A DNA stretch of 32,662 nt, from contig NZ_BAGH01000104.1 of assembly GCF_000308715.1 (NCBI RefSeq), forward strand, positions 1-32,662. The letters are read 5' to 3'. Under the pieces are notes generated by a model that was not told the DNA's origin, made no database searches, and worked only from the letters and a program-made list of their open reading frames with translations. Position numbers and translations under genes: made by a program. Origin of the DNA: Nocardia tenerifensis NBRC 101015 (GTDB lineage Bacteria; Actinomycetota; Actinomycetes; Mycobacteriales; Mycobacteriaceae). Shown in pieces: positions 17,054-26,541 of the stretch (within the stretch, counting starts at the first letter, position 1; each line of letters begins with the position of its first letter).

Positions 17054-17893
17054 TCAGGCCAGCATGGAGGAGGTGCTCGAACCCGCGACGATCCGATCGG
17101 GGTGGGTGTAGACGTTCATCGTGTCGCCGCGCAGGAACCCGGCCAGGGTGAGCCCGCTCTCGGCGGCGAGGTCGACCGCGAGCGAACTGGGCGCGGAGAC
17201 GGCCCCGAGCATCGCGATGCCGGCCATCGACGCCTTCTGCACCAGCTCGAAGGAGGCGCGGCCGCTGACGATGAGCACCAGATCGCGGGCGGGGACCAGG
17301 TTTTCGCGCAGCGCCCAGCCGATCGCCTTGTCCACCGCGTTGTGCCTGCCGATGTCCTCGCGCACCGCGAGCGCGGTGCCGTCGGCGGCGAACAGGCCTG
17401 CCGCGTGCAGGCCGCCGGTCGCCTCGAAGAGGAACTGCTTGCTGCGCAACGTCTTCGGCATGCCGGCCAACACCTGCGTGTCCACCACCGGACCGCCCTC
17501 GGCGATCGGGTATCGGGACAGCGTGCGCACCTCGTCGAGGGCGGTCTTGCCGCACAGCCCGCACGCGCCGGTGGTCAGGAAGTTGCGCGGCCGGGACGTG
17601 GCGGGGTTGCGCAGCGTGAGGTCGAGGACGTTGTAGGTCTGGCGGCCCTCGTCGTCGGTGCCCGCGCAGTAGCGGGCGGCCATGATCTCCTCGGCGACGC
17701 CGATCATGCCCTCACTCAACAGGAATCCGTGCACGAGGTCCACGTCGTTGCCGGGGGTGCGCATGGTGACGGTGAGCGACTCGCCGCCGATTCGGATCTC
17801 CAGGGGTTCCTCGACGGCCAGGGTGTCGGGGCGCTGGATATCGCCGGTGGGCGAGATCCGGCGCATTCTGCGTCGGGCGGTGACTCTACTCAT
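17054..17893 (-). CDS. fdhD: FdhD, sulfurtransferase for molybdenum-cofactor activation
   Basis: The 279-residue protein carries the FdhD hallmark TTGACGLCGK with Cys111 and Cys114, the persulfide-carrying pair. It also has VSGRASFELVQKA and the NVYTHPDRI C-terminal block. FdhD takes sulfur from a cysteine desulfurase and passes it to the Mo-bis-MGD cofactor of formate dehydrogenase-type enzymes, which need the terminal sulfido ligand. Its ATG lies inside the end of the upstream oxidoreductase gene (8-base overlap), so the two are translationally coupled and FdhD is the dedicated maturation factor of that enzyme. The same pair (fdhF-fdhD) occurs in Mycobacterium tuberculosis. Confidence 0.95.
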   Translation of the reverse strand: MSRVTARRRMRRISPTGDIQRPDTLAVEEPLEIRIGGESLTVTMRTPGNDVDLVHGFLLSEGMIGVAEEIMAARYCAGTDDEGRQTYNVLDLTLRNPATSRPRNFLTTGACGLCGKTALDEVRTLSRYPIAEGGPVVDTQVLAGMPKTLRSKQFLFEATGGLHAAGLFAADGTALAVREDIGRHNAVDKAIGWALRENLVPARDLVLIVSGRASFELVQKASMAGIAMLGAVSAPSSLAVDLAAESGLTLAGFLRGDTMNVYTHPDRIVAGSSTSSMLA

Positions 17894-20183
17894 GGCGCGC
17901 TCGTTCTAGTCTGACCGTCACCGACTTGGACACCGGCGTATTCGACCGCGCCGCGACATGATCAAGCGGCACAAGGGGATTGGTCTCCGGATAGTAGGCC
18001 GCCGCGTTGCCGCGCGGGGTGGGGTAGGCGACGAGCCGGAAACCCTCGACGCTGCGCTCGGTGCCGTCGGTCCACTCCGAGATCACGTCCACCAGTTCGC
18101 CTTCCGCGAAGCCGAGCGCGGTGATGTCCTCGGGGTGCACCAGCACCACCTTGCGCCCGCCGTGCACGCCGCGGTAGCGGTCGTCGAGGCCGTAGATGGT
18201 GGTGTTGTACTGGTCGTGGCTGCGTATCGTCTGCAGGATCAGTCGCCCCTCGGGCACCGGGGTCCAGGTGAGCTCGTTCACCGCGAAGTTGGCTTTGCCT
18301 GTGCCGGTGCGGAATTCGCGGCTGTCCCGGGGCGGGTGGGGTAACACGAAGCCGTTGCGGGCGCGCACCCGCGTGTTGTAGTCCGCGCAACCCGGCACGA
18401 CCCGGGAGATCGCGTCGCGGATGGTGTCGTAGTCGCGCCGGAAGCGCGCCCAGGGGACCGGGTGGTCCGCGCCGAACAGGGTCAGCGCGAGGTCGCAGAC
18501 GATCGCGATCTCACTGCGCAAATGTTTGCTCACCGGCTTCAGCCGACCGGTCGACAGGTGCACCATCGACATCGAATCCTCCACCGACACCTGTTGTTTC
18601 AGGCCGTCGCGCAGATCCTCGTCGGTGCGGCCCAGGGTGGGCAGGATCAGCGCGGTCTTGCCGTGCACGACGTGGCTGCGGTTGAGTTTGGTGGAGACCT
18701 GCACGGTCAGCGCGCACGTGCGCAGCGCGGCCTCGGTCACCGCGGTGTCCGGGGTCGCCGAGACGAAATTGCCGCCCATTCCGAAGAACACCGACGCGCG
18801 CCCGTCCCGCATGGCGCGGATGGCGTCGACGGTGTCGTAGCCGTGCTCGCGCGGGCTGGCGATGCCGAACTCCCGGTCGAGCGCGTCGAGGAACGCGTCG
18901 GGCATCTTCTCCCAGATGCCCATGGTGCGGTCGCCCTGCACGTTCGAGTGCCCGCGCACGGGGCAGACGCCCGCGCCAGGCTTGCCGATCATGCCGCGCA
19001 GCAGCAGCAGATTCGTCGCCTCCTCGATGGTGGCGACGCCGTGCGCCTGCTGGGTGAGGCCCATGGCCCAGCAGATGATGATGTTCTTCGACTCCGCGAA
19101 TCGCTGTGCGGTGCGCTCGATCTCGGCCATGGTGAGGCCGGTCGCGACCAGGACGGCGTCGAAATCCACCGCGCGCGCGTGCTTTTCGTACTCGTCGAAG
19201 CCGGCGCAGTGCGCGTCGACGAACTCCCGGTCCACCACGGTGCCGGGCGCGCGGTCCTCGGCCTCGAACAGGAGCCTGCCGAGCGCCTGGAACAACGCCA
19301 TGTCGCCGCCGAGGCGGATCTGCAGGAAGTCGTCGGCGATGGACACGCCGGTGGTGAACCCCTGCACGGTCTGCGGATCGCGGAAGCCGAGCAGGCCGGT
19401 CTCGGGCAGCGGGTTGATCGCGACGATCTTCGCGCCCTTGGACTTGGCGTCGGCCAGCGCGCTGAGCATGCGCGGATGGTTGGTGCCCGGGTTCTGGCCC
19501 GCGACGATGATCAGGTCGGCGGCGGCGAAGTCGTCGATCGAGACCGAGCCCTTGCCGATGCCGATCGAGCTGACCAGCGCGGCGCCCGAGGACTCGTGGC
19601 ACATGTTGGAGCAGTCCGGCAGGTTGTTCGTGCCGAAGCTGCGGACCAGCAGCTGGTAGAGGAACGCGGTCTCGTTGCTCGTGCGGCCGGAGGTGTAGAA
19701 GACGGCCTCGTTCGGAGATGCCAAGGCGCCCAAGTGATCCGCGACGAGGCGGTAGGCGTCGTCCCACTCGATGGGGGAGTAGTGCGTGTCGCCGGGGTGC
19801 AGCACCATCGGATGGGTCAGCCTGCCCTGCTGACCGAGCCAGTAACCCGACTTGCCCGCCAGCTCGTCGATCGAGTGGGCGGCGAAGAACTCCGGCGTGA
19901 CCGTGCGCAGCGTCGCCTCCTCGGCGACCGCCTTCGCGCCGTTCTCACAGAACTCCGCCGGGCGGCGATGACCGGTGGGCTCCGGCCAGGCGCAGCCGGG
20001 GCAGTCGAAGCCGTGCACCTGATTGACCCGCGCGAGGGTGCGGGCGGTGCGAATCACGCCCATCTCGTCGACCGCGCGTTTCAGCGACACCGCGACCGCG
20101 GTGACACCCGCGGCCTGCTCTTTCGGCGCGCTCACGCTTAGCGCGGACTCATCGATGTCCTCGGTCGGCCCATTACGGTGCAT
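17886..20183 (-). CDS. FdhF/YdeP-family molybdopterin oxidoreductase
   Basis: The 765-residue protein belongs to the Mo-bis-MGD oxidoreductases. Near the N-terminus, Cys61 and Cys64 (FDCPGCAW) and Cys79 (EFCENG) give the shortened Fe-S motif typical of the YdeP branch. NMCHESSG places Cys195 where formate dehydrogenases have the Mo-ligating Cys or Sec. GQNPGTNHPRML, INPLPETG and GHSNVQGDRTMG are cofactor-binding blocks. Near the C-terminus, ILQTIRSHDQYNTTIYG and the PETNPLVPLDHVA end match the MopB-CT domain. The natural substrate of this branch is unsettled; formate is one option and acid-resistance roles are reported for YdeP. There is no Tat signal, so it is cytoplasmic. It overlaps fdhD by eight bases. 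Confidence 0.92.
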   Translation of the reverse strand: MHRNGPTEDIDESALSVSAPKEQAAGVTAVAVSLKRAVDEMGVIRTARTLARVNQVHGFDCPGCAWPEPTGHRRPAEFCENGAKAVAEEATLRTVTPEFFAAHSIDELAGKSGYWLGQQGRLTHPMVLHPGDTHYSPIEWDDAYRLVADHLGALASPNEAVFYTSGRTSNETAFLYQLLVRSFGTNNLPDCSNMCHESSGAALVSSIGIGKGSVSIDDFAAADLIIVAGQNPGTNHPRMLSALADAKSKGAKIVAINPLPETGLLGFRDPQTVQGFTTGVSIADDFLQIRLGGDMALFQALGRLLFEAEDRAPGTVVDREFVDAHCAGFDEYEKHARAVDFDAVLVATGLTMAEIERTAQRFAESKNIIICWAMGLTQQAHGVATIEEATNLLLLRGMIGKPGAGVCPVRGHSNVQGDRTMGIWEKMPDAFLDALDREFGIASPREHGYDTVDAIRAMRDGRASVFFGMGGNFVSATPDTAVTEAALRTCALTVQVSTKLNRSHVVHGKTALILPTLGRTDEDLRDGLKQQVSVEDSMSMVHLSTGRLKPVSKHLRSEIAIVCDLALTLFGADHPVPWARFRRDYDTIRDAISRVVPGCADYNTRVRARNGFVLPHPPRDSREFRTGTGKANFAVNELTWTPVPEGRLILQTIRSHDQYNTTIYGLDDRYRGVHGGRKVVLVHPEDITALGFAEGELVDVISEWTDGTERSVEGFRLVAYPTPRGNAAAYYPETNPLVPLDHVAARSNTPVSKSVTVRLERARHE

Positions 20184-20482
20184 AATTCGTATTGTCCTCT
20201 TCGCGCTGTCTCAGTCGGGCAGGGGACCAGCTATTTCGATGGTATGCACCCGGAACGATACGGGCGCGTAACACGCGCTGACCCTAATCGGCGTGGGGAG
20301 CCCGCGCGTCCCGGGATTTCGCGGGGTGTCGGGCGCGGGCGGGGTCGATCGAGATGCCTCCGTATTGGCGCACACGGCATTACGATGCTAGGGATCGCAC
20401 GCACGTAGGCGCGGTCGTACGGAGTCCGCCACGTGGCTGGGATGGAGCGACGGCGGCGGTTCGTCTAGCGAGAGCATGGCCG
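20184..20482. other. Divergent promoter region between the oxidoreductase and envelope-protein genes
   Basis: About 300 bases separate two divergent genes. A short perfect hairpin GCGCGT-AAC-ACGCGC lies at 20264-20278. No promoter boxes can be placed with confidence, and no convincing frame is present. Confidence 0.4.
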
Positions 20483-21583
20483 ATGGGGACGCTGGCACCT
20501 GCTGCTGCGCGTGCCGGCGCAGCGCGTCGGCAGGCAGGGAGGTTTCGCGCGGGCGGGGTGCTGGTCGGGAGCCTGAGTTGTCTTGCGCTGGTGGGGTTTT
20601 CGGGGGAGGCTGCGCGTGGGGATTCGGCGCCGCTCGTGTATGTCGAGGAGGGATCCGCGGAGTTCTCGGCGGTGCTGCGATCGCCGACGGGCGGTGATGA
20701 CGCCGCAACCCGTGCGGACATCGTGCTCGTTGGGCAGCCGATCAGCCCGTTGCCGACACCGTCGGGACACGGCGGGCCGGTCGTGCCCGCACAGCAACCG
20801 CCGCAGGGCGGGACCGGTGGGCCAGACGCGCCCCCGAACGTCGGTGGAGCGCACGACAGGCCGTTCGCGCCGCACCAGCCGCCTTGCGACGGGACGCTTT
20901 GCCCGACCGTATCGCCGACCGAGCCGACACCGCCGGAGGTGACGACCTCGCAGACCACGCCGCCGACCACGACTCCGTCGGTGACCACTCCGCCGGTCAC
21001 GAGCCCTTCCGTCACGAGTCCGTCCGCCACCACGACCACGCCGCCCGAACCCACGACGACCACGCCGGAGGAGGCCCCGCCGACCTCGGAGCAGGCTCCA
21101 CCACCGCGGCCGGAGCGGCGGCCGGAGGTGGTCGGACCGCCCAGGAACTCGGAGCGCACACCGGCCGTCGTGCCGCCCGCTCCGGAGCCGGCACTGCTGC
21201 CACCACCCCGATTGCCGCCCGCCGCAATGGATCTCACGCCGTCGGCGATCGGTCCCGGCGCCGGTGTCCGGGCCAGCGGCCACGGATGCGAGCCGCAAGC
21301 GCCGGTCGATGTCACGATCGGAGACGTCGCCGTCGGGAAGACGGTGGCCGGTGCGGACGGCGCGTTCGAGGTGCCCCTGGTCACCGGCGCGGTGGAGATC
21401 GGCCGGCATCAGGTGACCGCGCGATGCGGGCGCACCTTGGTCGCGCCGCTGGATGTGGTGCTGGTGGGCACCGTCGGATCGGGCACGTCGACGCTCACCG
21501 TGATTCTGTTCGTGCTCCTGCTCGGCGGGTGGTATTACGGCCTGCGCATCGTCTCGTATCTGCCTGCGCGGAGGGTCGAATGA
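20483..21583 (+). CDS. Exported proline/threonine-rich protein anchored by a C-terminal helix
   Basis: The 366-residue product (ATG 20483; the start is uncertain because no clear ribosome binding site is seen) has an N-terminal export signal ending near GFSGEAARG. It then has a long Pro/Thr/Ser-rich region with TTTP-type repeats, as in cell-wall-spanning stalks. A small beta-rich domain follows (MDLTPSAIGPGAGVRASGHGC ... VDVTIGDVAVGKTVAGADGAFEVPLVTG ... HQVTARCG), with two Cys that may pair. Last come one membrane helix (STLTVILFVLLLGGWYYGL) and a short basic cytoplasmic tail. The beta domain resembles Ig-like modules of actinobacterial surface proteins. The function is unknown. Its stop overlaps the next gene's ATG, so the two products probably form one envelope complex. 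Confidence 0.75.
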   Translation: MGTLAPAAARAGAARRQAGRFRAGGVLVGSLSCLALVGFSGEAARGDSAPLVYVEEGSAEFSAVLRSPTGGDDAATRADIVLVGQPISPLPTPSGHGGPVVPAQQPPQGGTGGPDAPPNVGGAHDRPFAPHQPPCDGTLCPTVSPTEPTPPEVTTSQTTPPTTTPSVTTPPVTSPSVTSPSATTTTPPEPTTTTPEEAPPTSEQAPPPRPERRPEVVGPPRNSERTPAVVPPAPEPALLPPPRLPPAAMDLTPSAIGPGAGVRASGHGCEPQAPVDVTIGDVAVGKTVAGADGAFEVPLVTGAVEIGRHQVTARCGRTLVAPLDVVLVGTVGSGTSTLTVILFVLLLGGWYYGLRIVSYLPARRVE

Positions 21584-22428
21584 GCGGTGACTCGCATCGC
21601 CCTCGGCGGGCGGTCTGGTCGATGCTGCTGATCCTGCTGGTCTGGACGGCGGCGCAGGCGGGCGCGCGGCCCGACGGGGTCGACATGTCCGCGAGTTTCG
21701 ACGGGCACGATATCGCGGGGACGTCGGTGGACAAGCCGCTGCGGCTACAGCCGGACAGCACGATTCGGGTCGCCGTCGAGCTGACCAACAATACCGGTGC
21801 GGCGCTGGAGATTCGGCGCGTCGATCTCACGGGGCACGTGCTGGGCCTCAGCTACTTCTCCTACTCCACCGACGTCGAATTATCCATCGCGCCAGGGCAA
21901 TCGGACGCGCTGCGGTACCGGCTGGAGCTGCGGGGGCTGGCGGGGCAGGCGACCGGGTTGATGGGCGGCGAACTCGCGGTCTACGACGCGAACGGGACGG
22001 CGGTGGCCGCGATACCGGTGATCACCGATGTGCGCGGGTCGCTGTGGTCGGTGTACGGGTTGTTCGGGATCGCACTAGCTGTGCTCACCGCGCTCGGCTT
22101 CGCCGACGCCGGGTTCGCCATTGCCCGGCACCGGTTTTCGGTCACCCGGGGTCGGCGCGGATTGCGCTTGCTCGCACCGGGTCTCGGGATCGGGTTGGTG
22201 TTCGCGTTCATCGCGTCGGTGGCGCGGTGGTGGGTGCCGGACACCGGTCTGTGGCTGGCGTTCGCGGGAGTCACTGCGGCGGTGGCGTTTCTGCTCGGGT
22301 ACGCCTCGCCGATGCCGGTGCCGGAGGACGAACTCGGTGACGCGGGCGTCGGCGAGGTCGAGACCGACGGCGATGACGCGGACGAAGACGAGACGGAGCG
22401 CATTCCGGCGGAAAAGCCGAAACCTTGA
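21580..22428 (+). CDS. Envelope protein with extracytoplasmic beta domain and membrane helices
   Basis: The 282-residue product starts in an ATGA overlap with the preceding gene. An N-terminal signal or anchor (VWSMLLILLVWTAAQAG) leads into a beta-sandwich-like domain (RVAVELTNNTGAALEIRRVDLTG ... SIAPGQSDALRYRLELRG), similar in pattern to domains that bind surface polymers or other proteins. Four hydrophobic segments follow (around WSVYGLFGIALAVLTALGF, LLAPGLGIGLVFAFIASVA, LWLAFAGVTAAVAFLLGY and nearby), and then a very acidic cytoplasmic tail (GDDADEDETE). I do not recognise a named family. It converges with the FHA protein gene. Confidence 0.72.
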   Translation: MSGDSHRPRRAVWSMLLILLVWTAAQAGARPDGVDMSASFDGHDIAGTSVDKPLRLQPDSTIRVAVELTNNTGAALEIRRVDLTGHVLGLSYFSYSTDVELSIAPGQSDALRYRLELRGLAGQATGLMGGELAVYDANGTAVAAIPVITDVRGSLWSVYGLFGIALAVLTALGFADAGFAIARHRFSVTRGRRGLRLLAPGLGIGLVFAFIASVARWWVPDTGLWLAFAGVTAAVAFLLGYASPMPVPEDELGDAGVGEVETDGDDADEDETERIPAEKPKP

Positions 22429-22498
22429 CCAGGAGGGGCTGACTGACACTCCCGCGGCCTTCGCCATGCCTGCCGTCGGAGCTGAGTGCGTGGGGCTG

Positions 22499-23842
22499 CT
22501 ACGCCGGTGCGTCAGGACTCGCGGCGACCGGCGTGGGCTCCTCCGGATGCCGGTAGGTGATGACCCGTTCGCTGATGCGGACGCTCCAGCCAGGGAGGAG
22601 TTCGGTGGGGGAGGTGCCGATTCGAGTCCACTGATCGGTGCCGGGAGGCGCGATGAAGGTGCCGGAGGTGGCGTTCGCGTCGCGGACGAAGACCTTGCCC
22701 CGGTCGACCGAGACGTAAGCGTGGACGCGAGAGACGTGGCGGTCGCGCTGGATCACTATGGGCGCGGCGGTGGCGGCGCGGACGGAGTCGTCGGTCTGCG
22801 GGCCGCGACCGATGACGTACGGGCGGTCCAGGGGATAGGCGGTGCCGTTCTCCAGGATGAGGGTGCCGACGGCGCGGTCCCGCTCGGCGACGGGGCGCAC
22901 GACGCGCATGGCGCGGTCGGCCGAGTTCTTGTGCAGCGCAACGGGTTCCGGGTAGGCACCGGGCTGGCGGGCTTGTGACCAGGCGAGCGGCCGGTCCGCT
23001 GCGGGGCGGTTGCCGATCGGCGGGCGCGGCCTGACCCGAGGGCGCGCCGATCCCGTGGGGTGCATCGTGGTGGGGGATGCGGCCGAGGTGGAGCGGGTCG
23101 GCGACGGGGCTTCGGACGCGGACGAGCGCGAAGAGGTGGAACTGTCAGAGGTATCGAAGGCGGCCGGCACCGCGGAGGTCGGAGTCTCGGCGCTCGGGGA
23201 GGCCTTGCCAGAGCCTCCCGGCTCGACCGCGTCGTCGGCCCCCGTGGGCTCGGGGGTAGCGGCGAATCCGGCGGCAGCGGTAGGTGCGGGCTCGGACGCA
23301 GCCCCGGACGATGGCGTCGACCCGGACCGTCGAGTCGCCGCAGAACCCTTGGCCGTCTTACCTGCCCGGCGCAGCGCCACTTGCAGCACGAACCCGCCGC
23401 CGGGCACCACGCCAGCCCGCAGATCCGTGCGCGGCAACGCCTTCACCGGCGTTCCCGTGTCGGTGCCGACGGTGATCCGCCGCAGCGGTTCGCGCACGAT
23501 CTCGTCGACCCAGGTGAACGCGCGTGCTCCGTCGAGCCGCCTGGTCCCCTCCGCGCCGTTGATCTCGGCGAACACCGGGCCGCGCAGCAGGATCAGGGTG
23601 CCGTCGTCGGTCGGCGCGACCACGCCGAACGGCGGCGGCTCGGAGGTGCTGCCGAAGATCACGGCGGCCAGCCGCTGGGCGAGCGCCGCGCCGGGATGTT
23701 CCTGCTCCGCGACCGCCTCGACGGTGCCGAGGATCCGCTCCGTGGAGGCGGTTTCGCCCGCCAGATAGACGATTACGCCGCCGAAGCGCGCGACGAGGCC
23801 ATCGCCCCGCGCGATGCCGACCGTCGATGGTTTGCTGCGCAT
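22499..23842 (-). CDS. FHA-domain protein
   Basis: The 447-residue protein has three parts. Residues 1 to about 160 form an uncharacterised domain that begins RGDGLVARFGGVIVYLAG. A Ser/Pro/Thr/Ala-rich linker of about 140 residues follows. The C-terminal FHA domain shows the phosphothreonine-binding residues in YVIGRGPQ, HVSRVHAYV and NATSGTFI. FHA domains read phosphothreonine marks made by Ser/Thr protein kinases, and the Thr-rich linker could itself be a kinase substrate. AAGGAGG six bases before ATG 23842 fixes the start, and the much longer upstream frame is rejected. No kinase gene is in the window. The protein is probably cytoplasmic. Confidence 0.88.
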   Translation of the reverse strand: MRSKPSTVGIARGDGLVARFGGVIVYLAGETASTERILGTVEAVAEQEHPGAALAQRLAAVIFGSTSEPPPFGVVAPTDDGTLILLRGPVFAEINGAEGTRRLDGARAFTWVDEIVREPLRRITVGTDTGTPVKALPRTDLRAGVVPGGGFVLQVALRRAGKTAKGSAATRRSGSTPSSGAASEPAPTAAAGFAATPEPTGADDAVEPGGSGKASPSAETPTSAVPAAFDTSDSSTSSRSSASEAPSPTRSTSAASPTTMHPTGSARPRVRPRPPIGNRPAADRPLAWSQARQPGAYPEPVALHKNSADRAMRVVRPVAERDRAVGTLILENGTAYPLDRPYVIGRGPQTDDSVRAATAAPIVIQRDRHVSRVHAYVSVDRGKVFVRDANATSGTFIAPPGTDQWTRIGTSPTELLPGWSVRISERVITYRHPEEPTPVAASPDAPA

Positions 23843-24203
23843 CCGCGCCCTCCTTCCCGGCGCACTACCGACATTCGCAGCCAGCATAGATCGTGTGCGC
23901 CGGGCGGTCCGGCGCGCGGAGGGGCGGTGCGGGCGCGGTCCGGCCCGCTGTCGTGTCCGACGTGGGGGAATGTTCGTCCGCTCAATTAGCCAGCGCCGCC
24001 GCGATTCTGGTGGTTCGCGCGGCGATGGGCCGTTCATCCTGCGGAGTCGGACGAGTGGAGTCGTCCCGTGCCGCGAGTGTGGCGACGGTCTCGCCGGACG
24101 CCCGCTATTCGTCGCCGTGCTCGCACGTCGTCTGCGCCACCGTCGGGCAACAGCGCGTGTCGGCGTACATCGTCGTGAGGAACATAAACCCCTCCGGACT
24201 ATC
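23843..24203. other. Gene-free stretch upstream of the FHA gene
   Basis: Open frames run through here on both strands because of high GC, but their composition is Arg/Pro-rich and they lack start signals. I see no gene, RNA or strong hairpin. Confidence 0.4.
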
Positions 24204-25034
24204 TCACCCGGTGAACTCGGCGGCGTTCTCCTCGAGCCAACTCGTGAACGTGCGAGCCGGACGGCCGGTGAGAGTCGTGACGGCACCGGTGATCTCGGTC
24301 GGAACGCCGTCGCGGCTACGCCAGTAGTCGAGCAGCGCATCGGCGTACGAAGCCGGAAGACGCTCGGCCATCTCCTGTTTCCACGCCCCGGGCGTGACCC
24401 GCTCGACCGCGACGGGCCGCCCGATGACCTCCGCGAGGCGATCGATCTGCTCGGTGAAGGTGAGGGATTCCGGTCCGGTCAAGGTGTGGTGGGTACCGCG
24501 ATGTGTCGGCGCGGTGAGCAGGGCGTGCGCGCAGGCGGCGATGTCGTCCTCGTGGATCGGGTCGGTGTAGGCGTTCGGGTAGGGCAGCCTGATGGGGTCC
24601 CCCGCCTTGATCGACCAGGACCAGCCGCGGGCATTGCCCGCGAAGGCGCCCGGACGCAGCACGCTGACGGTCATCGGGGCGTCGGCGAGCCCGAGTTCCG
24701 CCGTGCGATGCGCCTTGGCGATCGGGTTGGCGTCGGCATCGGGGTCGAGCACCGCGGACGAGGACAGCAGCACGATGTGTTCGACACCGGCTTCGCTTGC
24801 AGCCGAGACGAATTCATCGATCGTCGATCCCTCCGCGTAGAGGAATACCGAGGAGACACCGGCGAGGGCGGCGGGGAAGGTCTCGGGATCGGTGAGGTCG
24901 CAGGCGACGGCCGAGGTCTCCGCGGGCAGCCGGTCCGGCCGTGCCGAGCCGACCTGGACGGAAAGGCATTCGGCGCGCAGCGATTTCGACAGACTGGCGG
25001 CGACCGCGCCGCGGCCGCCGGTAACGAGAATCAT
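24204..25034 (-). CDS. NmrA-like NAD(P)-binding oxidoreductase
   Basis: The 276-residue protein opens with MILVTGGRGAVAASLSKSL, a Rossmann dinucleotide-binding loop of the atypical short-chain dehydrogenase (NmrA/QorB) type. LSSSAVLDPDADANPIAKAHRTAE follows in the position of the active-site strand, without the classical YxxxK. VSVLRPGAFAGNARGW and the YTDPIHEDDIAACAHALL block are typical of NmrA-like proteins, which act as quinone reductases or redox-sensing regulators. AGGAG six bases upstream fixes the start. It follows the MFS pump on the same strand (78-base gap) and is probably co-transcribed under the TetR operators. Confidence 0.88.
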   Translation of the reverse strand: MILVTGGRGAVAASLSKSLRAECLSVQVGSARPDRLPAETSAVACDLTDPETFPAALAGVSSVFLYAEGSTIDEFVSAASEAGVEHIVLLSSSAVLDPDADANPIAKAHRTAELGLADAPMTVSVLRPGAFAGNARGWSWSIKAGDPIRLPYPNAYTDPIHEDDIAACAHALLTAPTHRGTHHTLTGPESLTFTEQIDRLAEVIGRPVAVERVTPGAWKQEMAERLPASYADALLDYWRSRDGVPTEITGAVTTLTGRPARTFTSWLEENAAEFTG

Positions 25035-25112
25035 GAAATCTCCTTGGTGAGTGCGGAACTGGCTCCGCGTATCGATGAAATATGACGGTGCTGAACCCGC
25101 GACGCCGATGCG

Positions 25113-26519
25113 TCAGTGGTCGACGGGTGCGTTGCGCGGCAAGAATCCGACCAGCCCGCAGCTGGCGAGCGTAATGGCGGCGACGAGAATCAGGCTGATG
25201 GTCAGCGCGTGCACCTGACCGGAGCCGACGGCGTGGAAGTACACGGTCGTGACGGCGGCCGCGCCCACGGCATTGGCGAGCTGCTGCACGGCCGTGAGCG
25301 ACCCACTGGCACTGCCGGTTTCGGCCTGCTCGATATCGCCGATGGTGACCTGATAGATCGTGCCGAAGCAGGTGCCCATGCCGAGGCCGAGAATCAGGAT
25401 CGGCCCGGCGAGCGCCCACGGCGCGTCGGTCACCCCGGCGAGCACGAGCAGCAGCCCGGTGCCGGTCAGGGTGATCAGCAGGCCGATCAGGATGAGAGTG
25501 CGGCCGAGCCGGGCGATGAACCGATGCGCCGCGAGCGAGGAGAGCACTATGCCGACCGCGACGGGCGCGAGACCGAGCGCTGCGCCGGTCGGGGTGTAAC
25601 CGAGGCCGGTCTGCAGGAACAGCGACAACACGTAGAGCAGGCCGGACACCGCGGCGAAGAACACGAGACCGAGCAGCAGACCCGAGGTGAAGCCGCGGTT
25701 CTTGAACAAGGTCGGCCGGATCAACGGGTTCGCGGCGGTCAGCTGTCTGCGGGCGAACAAGCCGAAGCAGACCAGACCGGTGGCGAGATAACCGAGAGGC
25801 CCGGCGCGCCAACCGTGAGCGGAGCCGTCGATCAACCCGAACAGCGCACCGAACATGCCCGCGCCGAGCAGCGCCGCCCCGAGGCCATCGATGGCGACGG
25901 TGTCGTCCCCGCTGTCGGACGGCAGTAGGCGACAGGCAGCGGCGAACGCGCCGCCGCCCAGCACGATATTGATCAAAAATGTGGCGCGCCAACCGAATCC
26001 GAACAGATCGGCGTCGATCAGGAAACCGGCGAGGATCGGACCGCCGACAGCGGACAGTCCGAGGACGGGGCCGAAGACGCTGAACGCCTTGCCGAGATGC
26101 TCGCGCGGAAAGACGGCGGTGAGTATGCCGAAGCCCTGCGGAATGAGCAGCGCCCCGAACGCCCCCTGCGCCAGCCTGGCGGTAATGATCGAGGTCGGGT
26201 CGAAGGCCAGGCCGCAGGCGACCGAGGCGGCGGTGAATCCGGCCAGGCCGATGAGGAACAGGCGGCGCTTGCCGAAGCGATCGCCGAGCCGCCCGCCGAC
26301 GACCAGGAGGACGCCGAGCGCGAGCGCGTAACTCGCGCCGAGCCACTGGATCAGCGACTGGCCGCCGCGCAGGTCCTCGGCGATGGCCGGGGCGGCGATA
26401 TTGGTGATGGTCGAGTCGAGCAGGTCGAGCCCGTCCGCGGCGAGGATCACCGCGAGCACGGCCCACATGCGGCCGGTGACCTTGGCGGTGGCGGGACTGG
26501 AATGGGTGGTGGTGGCCAT
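25113..26519 (-). CDS. MFS drug efflux transporter, DHA2 (14-helix) type
   Basis: The 468-residue membrane protein has the drug:H+ antiporter signatures: DGLDLLDSTITNIAAPAIAEDL in helix 1 (motif D1), GGRLGDRFGKRR (motif A) in the loop after helix 2, and GFGILTAVFPREHLGKAFSVFG with GPILAGFLID (motif C region) in helix 5. The overall pattern of 14 hydrophobic segments matches EmrB/QacA exporters. AGAAGG seven bases upstream supports ATG 26519. It is divergent from a TetR regulator across 126 bases that contain several palindromes, so it is the likely target of repression. The drug cannot be predicted. Confidence 0.93.
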   Translation of the reverse strand: MATTTHSSPATAKVTGRMWAVLAVILAADGLDLLDSTITNIAAPAIAEDLRGGQSLIQWLGASYALALGVLLVVGGRLGDRFGKRRLFLIGLAGFTAASVACGLAFDPTSIITARLAQGAFGALLIPQGFGILTAVFPREHLGKAFSVFGPVLGLSAVGGPILAGFLIDADLFGFGWRATFLINIVLGGGAFAAACRLLPSDSGDDTVAIDGLGAALLGAGMFGALFGLIDGSAHGWRAGPLGYLATGLVCFGLFARRQLTAANPLIRPTLFKNRGFTSGLLLGLVFFAAVSGLLYVLSLFLQTGLGYTPTGAALGLAPVAVGIVLSSLAAHRFIARLGRTLILIGLLITLTGTGLLLVLAGVTDAPWALAGPILILGLGMGTCFGTIYQVTIGDIEQAETGSASGSLTAVQQLANAVGAAAVTTVYFHAVGSGQVHALTISLILVAAITLASCGLVGFLPRNAPVDH

Positions 26520-26541
26520 GGCACACCTTCTGGGAGATCAG

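Noticed and set aside
16448..17914. 488-residue plus-strand frame opposite fdhD and the membrane-protein gene
   Set aside because: Shadow of fdhD; composition is His/Gly/Arg-rich without any motif.
18462..20141. 559-residue plus-strand frame opposite the molybdopterin oxidoreductase
   Set aside because: The opposite strand carries a full-length recognised enzyme; this frame has no domain and no start signal.
23843..24340. Upstream extension of the FHA protein (613-residue frame)
   Set aside because: The extension is Arg/Pro/Ser-rich, overlaps the NmrA-like gene in the same strand's other frame, and the ATG at 23842 has an ideal ribosome binding site.
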